Source of the DNA: Hirudinaria manillensis
Lineage: Eukaryota; Annelida; Clitellata; Hirudinida; Hirudinidae
Direction: 5' to 3'
Assembly (NCBI GenBank): GCA_034509925.1
Contig: CM067534.1
Location: 322,501 to 386,500 of the forward strand
DNA length: 64,000 nucleotides
The stretch's first letter is position 1. Each line of letters begins with the position of its first letter. Below the pieces are notes generated by a model, which was not told where the DNA came from, ran no database searches, and worked only from the letters and a program-made list of their open reading frames with translations. The translations under genes and the position numbers were made by a program. Of the stretch, positions 22,599 to 33,101 are shown piece by piece.

Positions 22599-23529
22599 AT
22601 GTCGTCGCTTTTAGATTTAAATCAATATGATAACTTTCAAGAAAGTTATTTTAAGATTGAAGATATTATTAGTACTCAAGAAAAAGTTGTTTGTTTCATT
22701 GAAAACCCGATAATAGACTTGGGTAAGTACAGGATTTTGTTTATGCTGTTAAAACCAACTGAACATTTATAAAACAAATTTGGACGCTGGGCACCTTAAC
22801 ATTTGGATATTTTTTTTAAGGATATCTTGATCCTAATGCAGAATCTAAAGACCTACTTCCAGGAGCTAAGCTTGAGCTTCCCATCTGGTTGGCAAAATTT
22901 CTTGCAGGTCATCGTAAGAGGCTGGCAACTGTCGAACTCCCAAAGCAATACAGTAACGCTCAGAGACAGATCCTGGAAGCTGATGCCACGGCCGTCGACC
23001 TCCAAAAACTTGGACCGAATTATTATCGCCTTGGTCTCCAGCTAATGGGTTTCCAGTTTAACGAAAATTATGACATCGGCAAAAGCTTGATGACGGTAGC
23101 CTTTTTATCCGATCTCTAAAATTTCTCATTTCTTGTATTTAGCTATTTCGTTGATTGGTTTGATCGATTCATGTTTTTATTTCTTTGCAAAGTCATTTAA
23201 TCAACACGTTGAGTTTATTAAGGGAATAAGGCACAAAAACCTTTTTTCTTTACATTAATCTCATGGTTCTTTTTCAGACATTCCAGTCAAGACTTCGCAA
23301 AATCATGGACCTGTCCTTCAATTCTTCGGAGGACGAACCTAACTCTTTGAAGGACCGACTCGACCAGACGGAAAAGCTTCTGTTCGAGTGTGGGCAGAAG
23401 AGCACCAAGGAATTTTCCGAATGGGAGTTCAGAGGAGCAGAAAAAATGGCCTCCAGCAACATGGTGGTGAACCTCAGAAAGCGAAAGAGATGGCAGATGG
23501 AGGAGGATGATGATAATGATGCTTCTTAG
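22599..23529 (+). CDS. GINS3: DNA replication complex GINS protein PSF3
   Basis: Three exons, 22599-22722, 22821-23095, 23278-23529, joined in phase to give 216 aa, the same length as I recall for human PSF3. GINS (SLD5, PSF1, PSF2, PSF3) binds CDC45 and MCM2-7 to form the CMG helicase at replication forks. The N terminus (FEDI-like FKIEDII) and the block GAKLELPIWLAKFL match PSF3, followed by the helical domain with FQSRLRKIMDLS. The C terminus is basic then acidic (LRKRKRW, EEDDDND). AATAAA at 23615-23620 lies 86 bp after the stop. Donor GGGTAAGT and acceptors are canonical. Confidence 0.95.
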
Positions 23530-23614
23530 CTTTGAATCAACTCTTCGTATTTGTTTGGCCTTGTTTTATATTTCCACGTGTACATCACCAATTTTGTTAA
23601 AGGGATATTTCTTA

Positions 23615-23620
23615 AATAAA
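23615..23620 (+). promoter_or_regulatory. Polyadenylation signal of GINS3
   Basis: AATAAA 86 bp downstream of the stop codon. Confidence 0.65.
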
Positions 23621-23945
23621 TTTGACTTGGATTTCTTCCGAAAGTCATCTCCAACATAAAGAACATTATCACAACGTTCAAGGAGTTTATAAATTTCCTG
23701 AGAAATTTGCATCTGATTGAATGTTTATTGGAAAAGAAAATGTTTGAATTACAAAACTACTTAGATGTTCAATGCAAAAGAATGATCAAAAGAAAAAGCC
23801 AAGATCACCATTTTGCGATTTGGGTCGAATTTTTGGCAGTAAATCACAAATATTTGGCAACTGAAATAAATCAAGGCTCCTAAAATAAAAATCTGACAGA
23901 ATCTCAAGACACGTGATTCAAGAGCGTAGCGTAATCATCAACGGG

Positions 23946-24079
23946 CTAATTATCATTATCATAATCGCCGTAATCGGGATTGTTCGGCAAGAGCTTCGAT
24001 GCGTCCAGGTTTTCGCGAGGAACGCAATTCGTCGGATCTGCTAGGTCCGTGGTTTTGTCGACCAATAGGAAGAGATTCG
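23946..24079 (-). CDS. Possible terminal exon with an acidic tail
   Basis: On the minus strand an acceptor-like GATGACCAG precedes an open stretch of 43 codons ending in an acidic tail (NNPDYGDYDNDN) and a stop at 23946. The composition looks coding, but no partner exon could be linked in phase. A second open, hydrophobic stretch lies upstream at about 24310-24220. No family recognised. Confidence 0.25.
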
Positions 24080-24309
24080 CTGGTCATCAATCCAGTAAAT
24101 TCAGGGATGTGATTCGCTCGCATAAATTCAGAAAAGATGAGAATTTGTGTCTGGCAATAATGTCAACGAATAACTTAACATTTATGAATTATTAACAAAC
24201 AATTCTTAAATGCCATTAGTGAGAGTACAGCCAGGTATCACGCAAAGCCGAATACAAACGACCGACACGTACAAATGGACCAACGATGCCAATGACGTCG
24301 ATGTCAATC

Positions 24310-26105
24310 CGACGGCGTCCTACAGGTTTTTTTCTGTAATACCTTGAGACAGAAGGAGGAGCAGAAATAATGAAAGAAAGTAAAAGTGGTTGTGAAGGAG
24401 GCAGACGATCAATGAGAAGGATGTCGTAGATTCTAACGAAACGACTGCAAGAACAGACGACCATCTTCCGAGAAGCAATTTTAACGGCGCACGTTTAAAA
24501 AGAAAAATAATCAAAAATTCCACGAAATTCAAGATGCAATGAATTGCAATGAGGAAGGCAGAAAGATCGTCAGAACTTTAAAAAGCCTCCTTCTTTGAAT
24601 TTCTTTCAACAGCACAACAACAACAACCTCAAATACTGCTTCTTGCAAACATTTCTAAAAAGTCAAGTACGACTTAGAATGTCAAACATTCCACAAGGTC
24701 GTCCATTGATGCAAACATAAAAATAATAAAATAAAAATAATAATAATAACAACAACGACTGCAAATTAAACAGGGACATTGAAGTAATATTAGGAATGTT
24801 TTTATTGCTGATTATTTATTATCACGACTATCACCATCATCATCATCATCATCAAGATAGAAAAAGAAATGCTTGACAACAACAGGCATTGTACGTTAAG
24901 TAAGTCAGAGACATCATCAAGTTGCTTGGCACAAGTGAAGCTGGAACCCAAGTGGCTGAGACAGGAGGCTATTCATTCACAAAAATGGAATAAGCAAGAT
25001 GTGATTATGAACGCGAGAATTCACGGTTGTTGTTGCTATTAATAACATCATTATCATCATCATCATCATCACTGCTACTAATGGCATCACCAGCCAATCC
25101 AATTTAATCAGATTTCTTGCTAAAAAGTGGGGCTCCCCCGGCATCAGTACAACTACAACAACAAGAAATAACACAACAGCAATAACAACAACAACGAATT
25201 GCTTTTAAGAATGATATTACACATTGTACGAATTGCACAACAACACCAAGGAATGAATCTATGATGACCAAACGTCATCATCCCAGGAGTTCATCAAGAC
25301 CTGGTGGAGGAAATGATGAACGAATTTCTTATTAAGAAGCCGTCATCATCCTCGTCGTCGTCGTCATCATCATTATAATTAAACTATTATTAAACCCAAA
25401 TTATGAACCATTAAATATGAAAACATATTTTAATCGAGATTTAAAAATAATTTGCAATTTAAAAAAAAAAATGGAGTAAAAACCAGCACCAAACCCCTGG
25501 AGTGCTCACAGGAGCATTCATGATGATGATGCAAATTATAATAATTAATTCAACCTGAACCTTGATGAGTCGTTACGGAAAGCGTTAGCGAAGAAATGAC
25601 CGTGATGATGATAATGATTCTCGTGCCAAAATGGTCGACGAGAAAAATAAATCACCAAACACTTGGTTCCATCACTTCAGGATCAACATTCGTTCGTTTG
25701 TTCGTTTGGGGGTCAAGAAATGCAAGTTCATTAGAAATTCAGCAAAAAAAATATTTAACGTGAGGTGAGTGACGATGACCAATCACGATGAGAACCAATA
25801 ACGATGACCAATCACGATGAGGACCAATAACGAGGACCAATAACGAGGACCAATCACGATGAGCATTAAGAGAACATTTGATGCAATTGTAACCGTAGCA
25901 GCAGTTGACTTGGAACTTTTTGTAAGATCTTCGACATAATGCATAATTTGCATGCATAATAATAGTAATAATAATAATTATAATTATAATAATGCAAGCA
26001 ATTCGCTAACCACCCAAGACAACTTCTGACTCTAAACAACACACAACAGCAGCAACAACAATATCATCATCATCACCACCATGGTCTTGATCCCATGTCT
26101 CTCAT
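24310..26105. other. Intergenic with microsatellites and a CCAAT array
   Basis: No gene is supported. Contains (ATC)n tracts at about 24832-24855 and 25045-25072, CAA runs at about 25140-25195, and a repeat with six CCAAT words at 25773-25863. Confidence 0.55.
25773..25863 (+). repeat. Short tandem repeat carrying six CCAAT words
   Basis: Units of 29 bp (GATGACCAATCACGATGAG then GACCAATAAC) and shortened 13-bp units. CCAAT starts at 25779, 25795, 25808, 25824, 25837 and 25850, all in the same orientation, spaced 16, 13, 16, 13, 13 bp. Confidence 0.85.
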
Positions 26106-29100
26106 TCAGAGCTGCTGCAGCATCTGAAACTTATCCATGATGCTCAGTCCCGACTCCTTGATGTTCTTCTTCTTGGCCAATCTTTCCCTGGCCTCCCTGG
26201 CAGAACACGCCAGCTGCAGGTTCTTCTCGGAGGGGGTCGGGGAGACGCCCCTGGCTTTCCGGAGGGAGTCGTTGCTGCCGAACAATTGGAGTTGCTGGTC
26301 CACGATGCCGAAGCTGCCGTTGGAGGAGCCTCTGAGGTGGTTGGAAGATGACGACGTTGTAGGGCTGGGAGTCTGGAGAGAGAGAAGAGGAGGTGATTAG
26401 TTGGATGTAATGACTGGATGCCATGGCATGTAATTTAATGTTGAAGTGAATCTCAGAATAGTTTTTTTTTCTTATCGGATGTAAACGAATGTTGATGGCT
26501 TTGTAAATAATGAGGAAATCGGTTGACAATTTGGTTAGCAATGATGCGTTATCTCTGCATTGATGGTGATTATGATATCTTATAAAGACATGCTTTAATG
26601 GAGACAAGGACGTTATTTTAAATGTGGAACAAGTTAATGAAGAAATATTTGGCAATTAGTTGAAATCAGGTCACTTCCTCCTTCCATAAATCACTCCATC
26701 CAACACTTTCCCTAGGCATCAGCACCAACATCATCATCAGCACCAACTTGTCATGTCTGATGTTCAACCAGTACTGTTGTTAACAATACAAGATATGTTC
26801 AGTGATGATTGACTGAACGTAGGAAGAAGAAAGAATAAACAAAGTCGTGAGAACATTTTCTGCCAAGTTGTTGTCATCATTATCATAACTCTACGATGAT
26901 AAAGACGGATGCCGATTGGTGCAAATGCTGAGGAGACGAACATCAACATAACTGCTTCTCAAGAAATTAATATCATTAAAAATATCAACAACAGAATAAT
27001 AATAATAACTGTTATAGTAATTATAATAATAATAACTGTTATAATGAGACCAGAAGTGTCACAATAGCTAGTACTTCTGATAGCATCACTAAGTTTCAAC
27101 AAGAAGCAGTCACCATCATCATCAGCACCAGTTCATCGTCACCACCATCATCATCAGCACCAGTTCATCGTCACCACCATCATCATCAGCACCAGTTCAT
27201 CGTCACCACCATCATCATCAGCACCAGTTCCTCCCACTCTAATTAACCTACAATTAAATAGCACGCAAGACTTTAGAAAATCCAAAAGGCATTTCCCACG
27301 TTTCATTTCCAAACCACGTGACGATGAAGAAGAAGACGACGACGACGAAGATATTCAAGTTTGAGAATTTTAAAAGTAAAAAAGCATCCTGCATTCATTC
27401 ATTCATTCATTCATGCAATCCTGGATTTACCTCTAAATTACCATAAATTTACCGTTGAAAGAAAACAATTGTAAACATTGTACATGACCAACAGCTAAAA
27501 CAACAACAACAAGATTCAAGAACTACAACAACAAGATTCAGCAACAACAACAACAATGTAATGGCAAAATCTCCACAATCAACTGCTCTCGTCGCTCAAA
27601 GATTCAAAAAGTCAGTTGTTTCCAATTACAAACCAGTCACGAACACATTTAACACAAAACAATAAAAATGTGACGACGACTACGACGATGGCGGATGTGA
27701 TTGGCTGAAAGATGAACGAGTTCAGCCACGGATCTCTGAACATCCAACCACGTGACATTAGGACTTTAGTTTTTATGAGTTCCCCCAATTCGTGCACATC
27801 ATCAACATATGAAATTCATAATTATATATCTCTGTCAGGATTGACATGGATCATCCATTGTTATGAAACAATCAATACCACAAACATCACATTAGCACAA
27901 TCAAAATCATCATCATCATCATCATCTTCATTCAAAGGCTGTCCAATGTGTAACATCAGCCCTTTGAACTGCTTTGGTTCAGACTTCAGTAAGTTGTGTG
28001 CTGTGTTCGTATCAGATGGATGGATGGGGCAGATGAAAGTCTAGTAATAATACACCACCAAAGCCATCATCATCATCATCACTCAGAACCAGGCAACACA
28101 GGACCCAAGTTTAATACTTCAAACAATAGTATCCATCTAATTATCCAATTGGTGAGCATCATCATCATCATCATCATCACATAAACTGCTTCCTCCACAG
28201 GATGATAGTTGTCTTATGTAGTGATGATGATGATGATGTTGCACTGTGATGACATGCGGTGGAACATTATCACACAAACAACACAACGATGAAAGAAAAT
28301 CAACAAGTCAAAGCCTTCACGACATGACAAGTAATAATAATCATCATAATAATTATTATGCAATAATAATAATAATAATAATATGAAACTCACAGCAGAA
28401 ACTCCATCTTCGTTGATTGAAATCTTAGGAGCTAAAATGAACAAAGGACCTTGTTAAATTAAATTAAAAATCCACCAAAACGTTAAGTAATTCACAACGA
28501 TATTAATAACAATAATCATCATCATTGTTGTGACGATGTGCGAGGAGGCGGGGCCGGATGTTGTCGAACGATAGTTTGGAGCGTGTTGGTTCTTTCGAAG
28601 TTTGAAGTTCGTTTCGTTTCTAAAGACCTAACAACTGGCGCAGTCGACAAAAGAAAGTTCAAAATTTGTTTAGTTTCCAAAATGGCCGACGTTGCAAAGT
28701 TGTTGGAAGCATTTACACAGCAAATGGAATTGTTGGTTCGTTCAATAGCTACAAACGCTACACACCATACCGTTCCGAATTTTATTCCTTTCGAACCTAG
28801 CAAAGAATTGTGGAATGATTATATGAACCGCTTCCAGTCATTCATTGAAGCGAATTCAATTCCAGCATCGAAAATTACGCAAGTGTTTCTGACAAACCAG
28901 TCCGCTTCTATTTACAAACTTTTGCAAACAACAGCTTCTCAAAAACCAACGCCGTGCGAAGTAAATAAATTGGACTTTGCTGAAATCCAAGCGGTGATGA
29001 TGCATAACTTCAACCCCAAGAGATTTGTGATTCGAGAGAGATTCAAATTTTGGACTGAGCTAAAAAGACAACCAGGTGAAACAATTCAGGAACTCGCGGC

Positions 29101-32100
29101 GAAAATTCGAAATGCCGCCACCACATGTGACTTCCCTAGTATAGAAGACACACTAGATGAAGCTTTAAGAACAAGATTCATGTGTTCAGTTGACAACGAG
29201 GCTGTGCTCAAAGCGTTGTTCAAAGTTCCAGAAGATGAACTAACATTCAATCGAGCAATTGAAATTGCTATGGAAGTTGAAGAGTCTGCCAAAGTTGCGA
29301 AAGCTACAGTACACGGCACACCAGAGGACAATCGGGAACTGGTAAATAAAATTTCAAAAGAGACAGAAAGTAAACCGGACAAAGCAGATTCCAAGCCAAT
29401 ACGAAAACCTCAACAACAGAGACAGCAATTTTCAAAATTCACATTCCCGAAAGGAACTTGTCCAAGATGTGGAAACAAAGGACACCACGCCAATGACTGC
29501 AGACATATTAAAGCTAAATGTCATTTCTGTGGAATCATTGGACACTTTGAAAAGGCACGTCGAACAATTGAGGCCCAGACATGGGGTAGAGGAAGACGAT
29601 GATCCGGGCATGGTGCCGGGTCCCACTCCCAATTCAAGGAACATTTCAACTTCTACAACTGCGCAAACCACAGTCCCGAGGAGACCCAGGGGTTGGCCAA
29701 AAGGACGAAGAAACTTCCAACGGCCAATAGTCCCGGATTCTGAGACTACACTTCCTCGACACTCAGAGAGGTTACGCCTAAAAGCTCTGAGAAACTTTTC
29801 GGCTGGCGTGGAGGTGTTGTGACGATGTGCGAGGAGGCGGGGCCGGATGTTGTCGAACGATAGTTTTGAGCGTGTTGGTTCTTTCGAAGTTTGAAGTTCG
29901 TTTCGTTTCTAAAGACCTAACAATCATCATCATCGCAACAACTGCAATTATTAATGATATTATTCCACAGGAGGCAATTGTGCTTCCTGGATGTAAATAT
30001 AATAAATTAAATGCAAATAAATAAATCAACATTTCAAGGAAAATTCATTGAATATCAAAACTTTGCATAAAACTTAAGAATTGCAAATCACAACAACCAA
30101 TGGATGAAGTTGTAAAAGATTAACTATTATTTGCAGCTGATAATTAATAATTAGTTAATAATTATTAATATAATTATTAATAATTAAACGTGTAATTTTT
30201 AACTTAAAAGGCTTAAGTTGAATATCAAACAGGTGCTACCATTATCATCATCATCATCACCACCACCATCATCATCATCATTCTATTAGAGTAATTGTCG
30301 TGAGATAAGTTTATACCCTCCACAGCAACATCATTACTTGGTTTATTACTTCAAATTAAAAATTTAATGACTTTACAATTTGGCTTTAAGTGATCCTGGC
30401 AACCATTCTCATCAACAGTTACTGCTATTATTGTTGAAATTATTATTATTAATATTTATTACTGAAATTATTATTAATATTAATATTTATTAATGAGAAG
30501 GTCTGATAATCGTTTAATCAATTGTTTGCAATGGAATCGTTCATCATCATAACATGTCAATGTGTACATCACATCAAACACATTTCTATTATCAACAATT
30601 GCCTAAAGATAAAACTAAAAGCTTAACTCCAAACAAATCACATTCACGTTCCATGAATATTTAATTAATTAATCTCCCCTCCTACCATCATCATCATCAT
30701 CAATATCATAATCATCACCTTTGGGATTAGCATGCGGCCCTTTGCACTCGAGAACGAAGGGCAGCCTACTGGGCAGAAGGACCCCCTTCTCTGTCAAGTA
30801 GTCTTCAGTTTCAGGGTCAACCACCAACAGATTCACTCCGTCCCTGCCCGACCTGATGAGGTCGACCACCGTCTTGTGAACTTTCGAGGTCACGTCCTCG
30901 TGATTGACCTCTAGGATTCTGTCGTTTTCTTTCAATCCGCCCAGCTGGGCAGGCGAATTTTCGTCCACGGAGCCGACGTAATGCCCGGGTTTGCCTGGCG
31001 TCAAAAAAACGTTTCAATTTGAAGAAAATAACAAAAGTTTTGATAAAAGTAATTTTATTTAAATGACTTTAAATGGCTAAAAATAAATAAAAATCACAAT
31101 AAGTTCTCAATTGAAATGTTTCCAGGCTGATAGAATTAAATAATTAATCTTAAAATTATTGTAAAAACAATATCCAAACAAATGACAAATTAAAATTTCT
31201 TTCATCAACATTACTGATAACATGAATCAAGTTTACAAAGATGGCCACTACTTAAAGAAAATAATCTTATCAATGTGGGTCAGCCAGCAGACAAAGAGAA
31301 TGAAGATGATAGCCTCTAATTTCAAGTAATTACCAACCAAATTAAGATAATCACGTAGTAACAACTGCCAGCCACAACCACAATAATAAAGGCACAGGTC
31401 ATTACCACAGGCCAGGAACGTTTTAATTAATGACATTGTTCGTGCTGCTATAGGAATCGTTATCATAATCGTTATCATCACCTTCCAATCCCTGAATGTT
31501 GAACCCGTATCCGGAAAAGTCCGGCCACAGGTGGAGCTTGCAGAGCCTGAGGCTGAACTTGTCGTCCAGGTGTACGACCTCCGACCCGTAGGGGTTGGTA
31601 GGCGGAGACTCGCAAAGGTCGATGCAGTCCATGTTGCTGTTGATGATGATGTTCATCTTCTTGTAGTACTCTTCTCCTTGGGGATTTATCACCAACAACC
31701 TGTGAAGGTTAACAAATAATATTATTTAACAAAGTCAATTAATGATAATAATAGTAATAATAATAATAATGAACATCATTAAAGTGATGCATATCCAAAG
31801 ATGGCTTCAAGGCATATGATAAGCCATCATGGCCACCATTGAGAAGTTAGAATAACAGCAGCCTCTGTTACAATAAGGCATAAGTTAGGGAAAACAAAAT
31901 ATACATTAGAATTACTATTTATAAGAACCACTGTAACCATGTTCATCACTGTTTGTATGTATTACTGACATTTAAAGAATGCCTTATTATTGACATAAAT
32001 GATATCATACATCACAAAAGGAATCCCACCGATTTTGGAATGTTGTTTGAATGTTTAGGTGCTATTTTTTTTGACTTCATTCCTCATCAATGCAACCTTT

Positions 32101-32740
32101 TAGCAACACAATAACTTATTTTTAAAGCCCAAACAGATATCAACTCATGTGATACAAGCTAAAATAATGTGACAGGATTTAATTTTTTGCACACTTGCAC
32201 AATGAAGTATTGCAGGTTGAACCTAATGAACATAATTAACAAAAGTTAGTACTATTTTAACTTATTCATAAACACATCACAAAAGATGGACAAAGACAGA
32301 TAAAACCAATCAATTCTTTGTGTGAGTGGCACAATACATTAGAGTAACTTCCTCAGTTTAAACAGAATATAAATTTAATTTTTTAGCTCTCATATCTCAC
32401 ACATAAGAAACATAATATTTAAAATTCATTTAAGTAATAATACGTAACTAAAACTTGTGCAAGTATTCTTAACCAACCTGACTTCGTCGGGATTAGACTT
32501 AATTCTTTCGACGACCTGGACATGATATTCATTGCTGATGTTGACTCCATTAACCTCAATAATACGATCTCCGCTTAAAAGTCCGCCAGCTTCAGCAGGT
32601 GAATTTTTGTCAATTGAGCCAACATATTGCCCGGCTTTGCCCATGTCGGCGTGCAAGTTAAAACCGTAGCTATTAAAGTCAGGCCATTTGCGCAAATGGC
32701 AAAGCCTCGGACGAGGAACAATGTCCGGTAAAGAAGACAT
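26106..32740 (-). CDS. NHERF-like scaffold with two PDZ domains and an ezrin-binding-like tail
   Basis: Five exons on the minus strand: 32740-32478, 31699-31482, 30994-30719, 28431-28394, 26372-26106, all in phase, 353 aa, near the size of NHERF1 (about 358 aa). PDZ1 spans about residues 12-95 with carboxylate loop YGFNL and GDRIIEVNGVN. PDZ2 spans about 145-235 with loop YGFNI and NDRILEVNHEDV. The tail (LQLACSAREARERLAKKK) matches the ezrin/radixin/moesin-binding helix of NHERFs, though the last residues are LQQL rather than the FSNL of vertebrate members. NHERFs tether transporters and receptors to the cortical cytoskeleton under the apical membrane. A degraded gypsy copy sits antisense in intron 3. 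Divergent from AQR, 361 bp between start codons. Confidence 0.93.
27107..27234 (+). repeat. 32-bp minisatellite, four units
   Basis: The word CAGCACCAGTT recurs at 27123, 27155, 27187 and 27219, an exact 32-bp period with almost identical units (CACCACCATCATCATCAGCA then CCAGTTCATCGT). It is in the last intron of the NHERF-like gene. Confidence 0.95.
28526..28633 (+). repeat. 5' LTR of the deleted gypsy copy
   Basis: 108 bp, TGTTGTG...TAACA, one mismatch to the 3' LTR at 29815-29922. Confidence 0.92.
28682..29602 (+). pseudogene. gypsy gag, truncated by the internal deletion
   Basis: Open frame of 306 residues starting MADVAKLLEAF, with a capsid-like helical region, a basic segment and one intact CCHC knuckle (CPRCGNKGHHANDC) plus the start of a second (CHFCGIIGH). 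After the deletion junction it reads integrase-end sequence out of frame and stops at 29602. Confidence 0.85.
29815..29922 (+). repeat. 3' LTR of the deleted gypsy copy
   Basis: 108 bp, preceded by the GGCGTGGAGG purine-rich tract. Confidence 0.92.
29928..30718. other. Rest of NHERF intron 3
   Basis: AT-rich with (ATC)n at about 30240-30285 and ATT/AAT tracts; no exon seen. Introns 1 and 2 of the same gene (31700-32477 and 30995-31481) also show nothing else. Confidence 0.5.
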
Positions 32741-33101
32741 TTTAAACCGTTTTGGAAATGACACAATACCAAATCCACAACTTTCTATCTGGAAACCACA
32801 ACCGTAGCAACGCAGTCAGCTAATCGAAATCTAGCCGCGCTACTATTCGTGCTGTATTTATGTGGCTACGCCCAACAACAAGCCAATATTTGTAAGCATG
32901 GGAAAATAGTTTTTTTAATTTTAATTAAAAATAATTAATAATTAAAATGTTTTAAAAGTAATGCTAATTTTACAAAGAGTTTTATTGTGCAAAGGTTTAC
33001 TTATCTTTTAGTATTTCGAATCATTGGCAGTAGTTATTTGAAATCGTATATCGCCCGATAAACTTTGGTTTCGTAAACTTTTCAATTCGGGAAAAACGAT
33101 C
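32741..33101. promoter_or_regulatory. Shared upstream region of NHERF-like gene and AQR
   Basis: 361 bp between divergent start codons. Includes a GC-richer patch near 32800-32870 next to the NHERF start; no TATA box stands out. Confidence 0.5.

Larger units (their letters stand above)
28526..29922 (+). mobile_element. Internally deleted gypsy element, same family as 11574-15968
   Basis: 1397 bp with 108-bp LTRs (28526-28633 and 29815-29922) that differ by one base, flanked by ATCAT (28521-28525 and 29923-29927), a 5-bp target repeat although the site is itself ATC-rich. The TGGCGCAGTCGAC primer-binding site follows the 5' LTR. gag is open from 28682, then at about 29543-29560 the sequence jumps straight to the last part of integrase and the 3' end, losing the end of gag, protease, RT, RNase H and most of integrase. 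Both cis ends needed for replication remain, so it could be moved only by proteins from another copy. It lies antisense in intron 3 of the NHERF-like gene. Confidence 0.93.

Noticed and set aside
24216..24464. 82-aa minus-strand frame and an overlapping plus-strand frame (24216-24320)
   Set aside because: Both look partly coding, but no splice partner or homologue could be found; kept only as a note with the 23946-24079 entry.
27107..27234. Regular repeats as a possible CRISPR array
   Set aside because: Units are contiguous without spacers and the window is an animal genome; it is a minisatellite.
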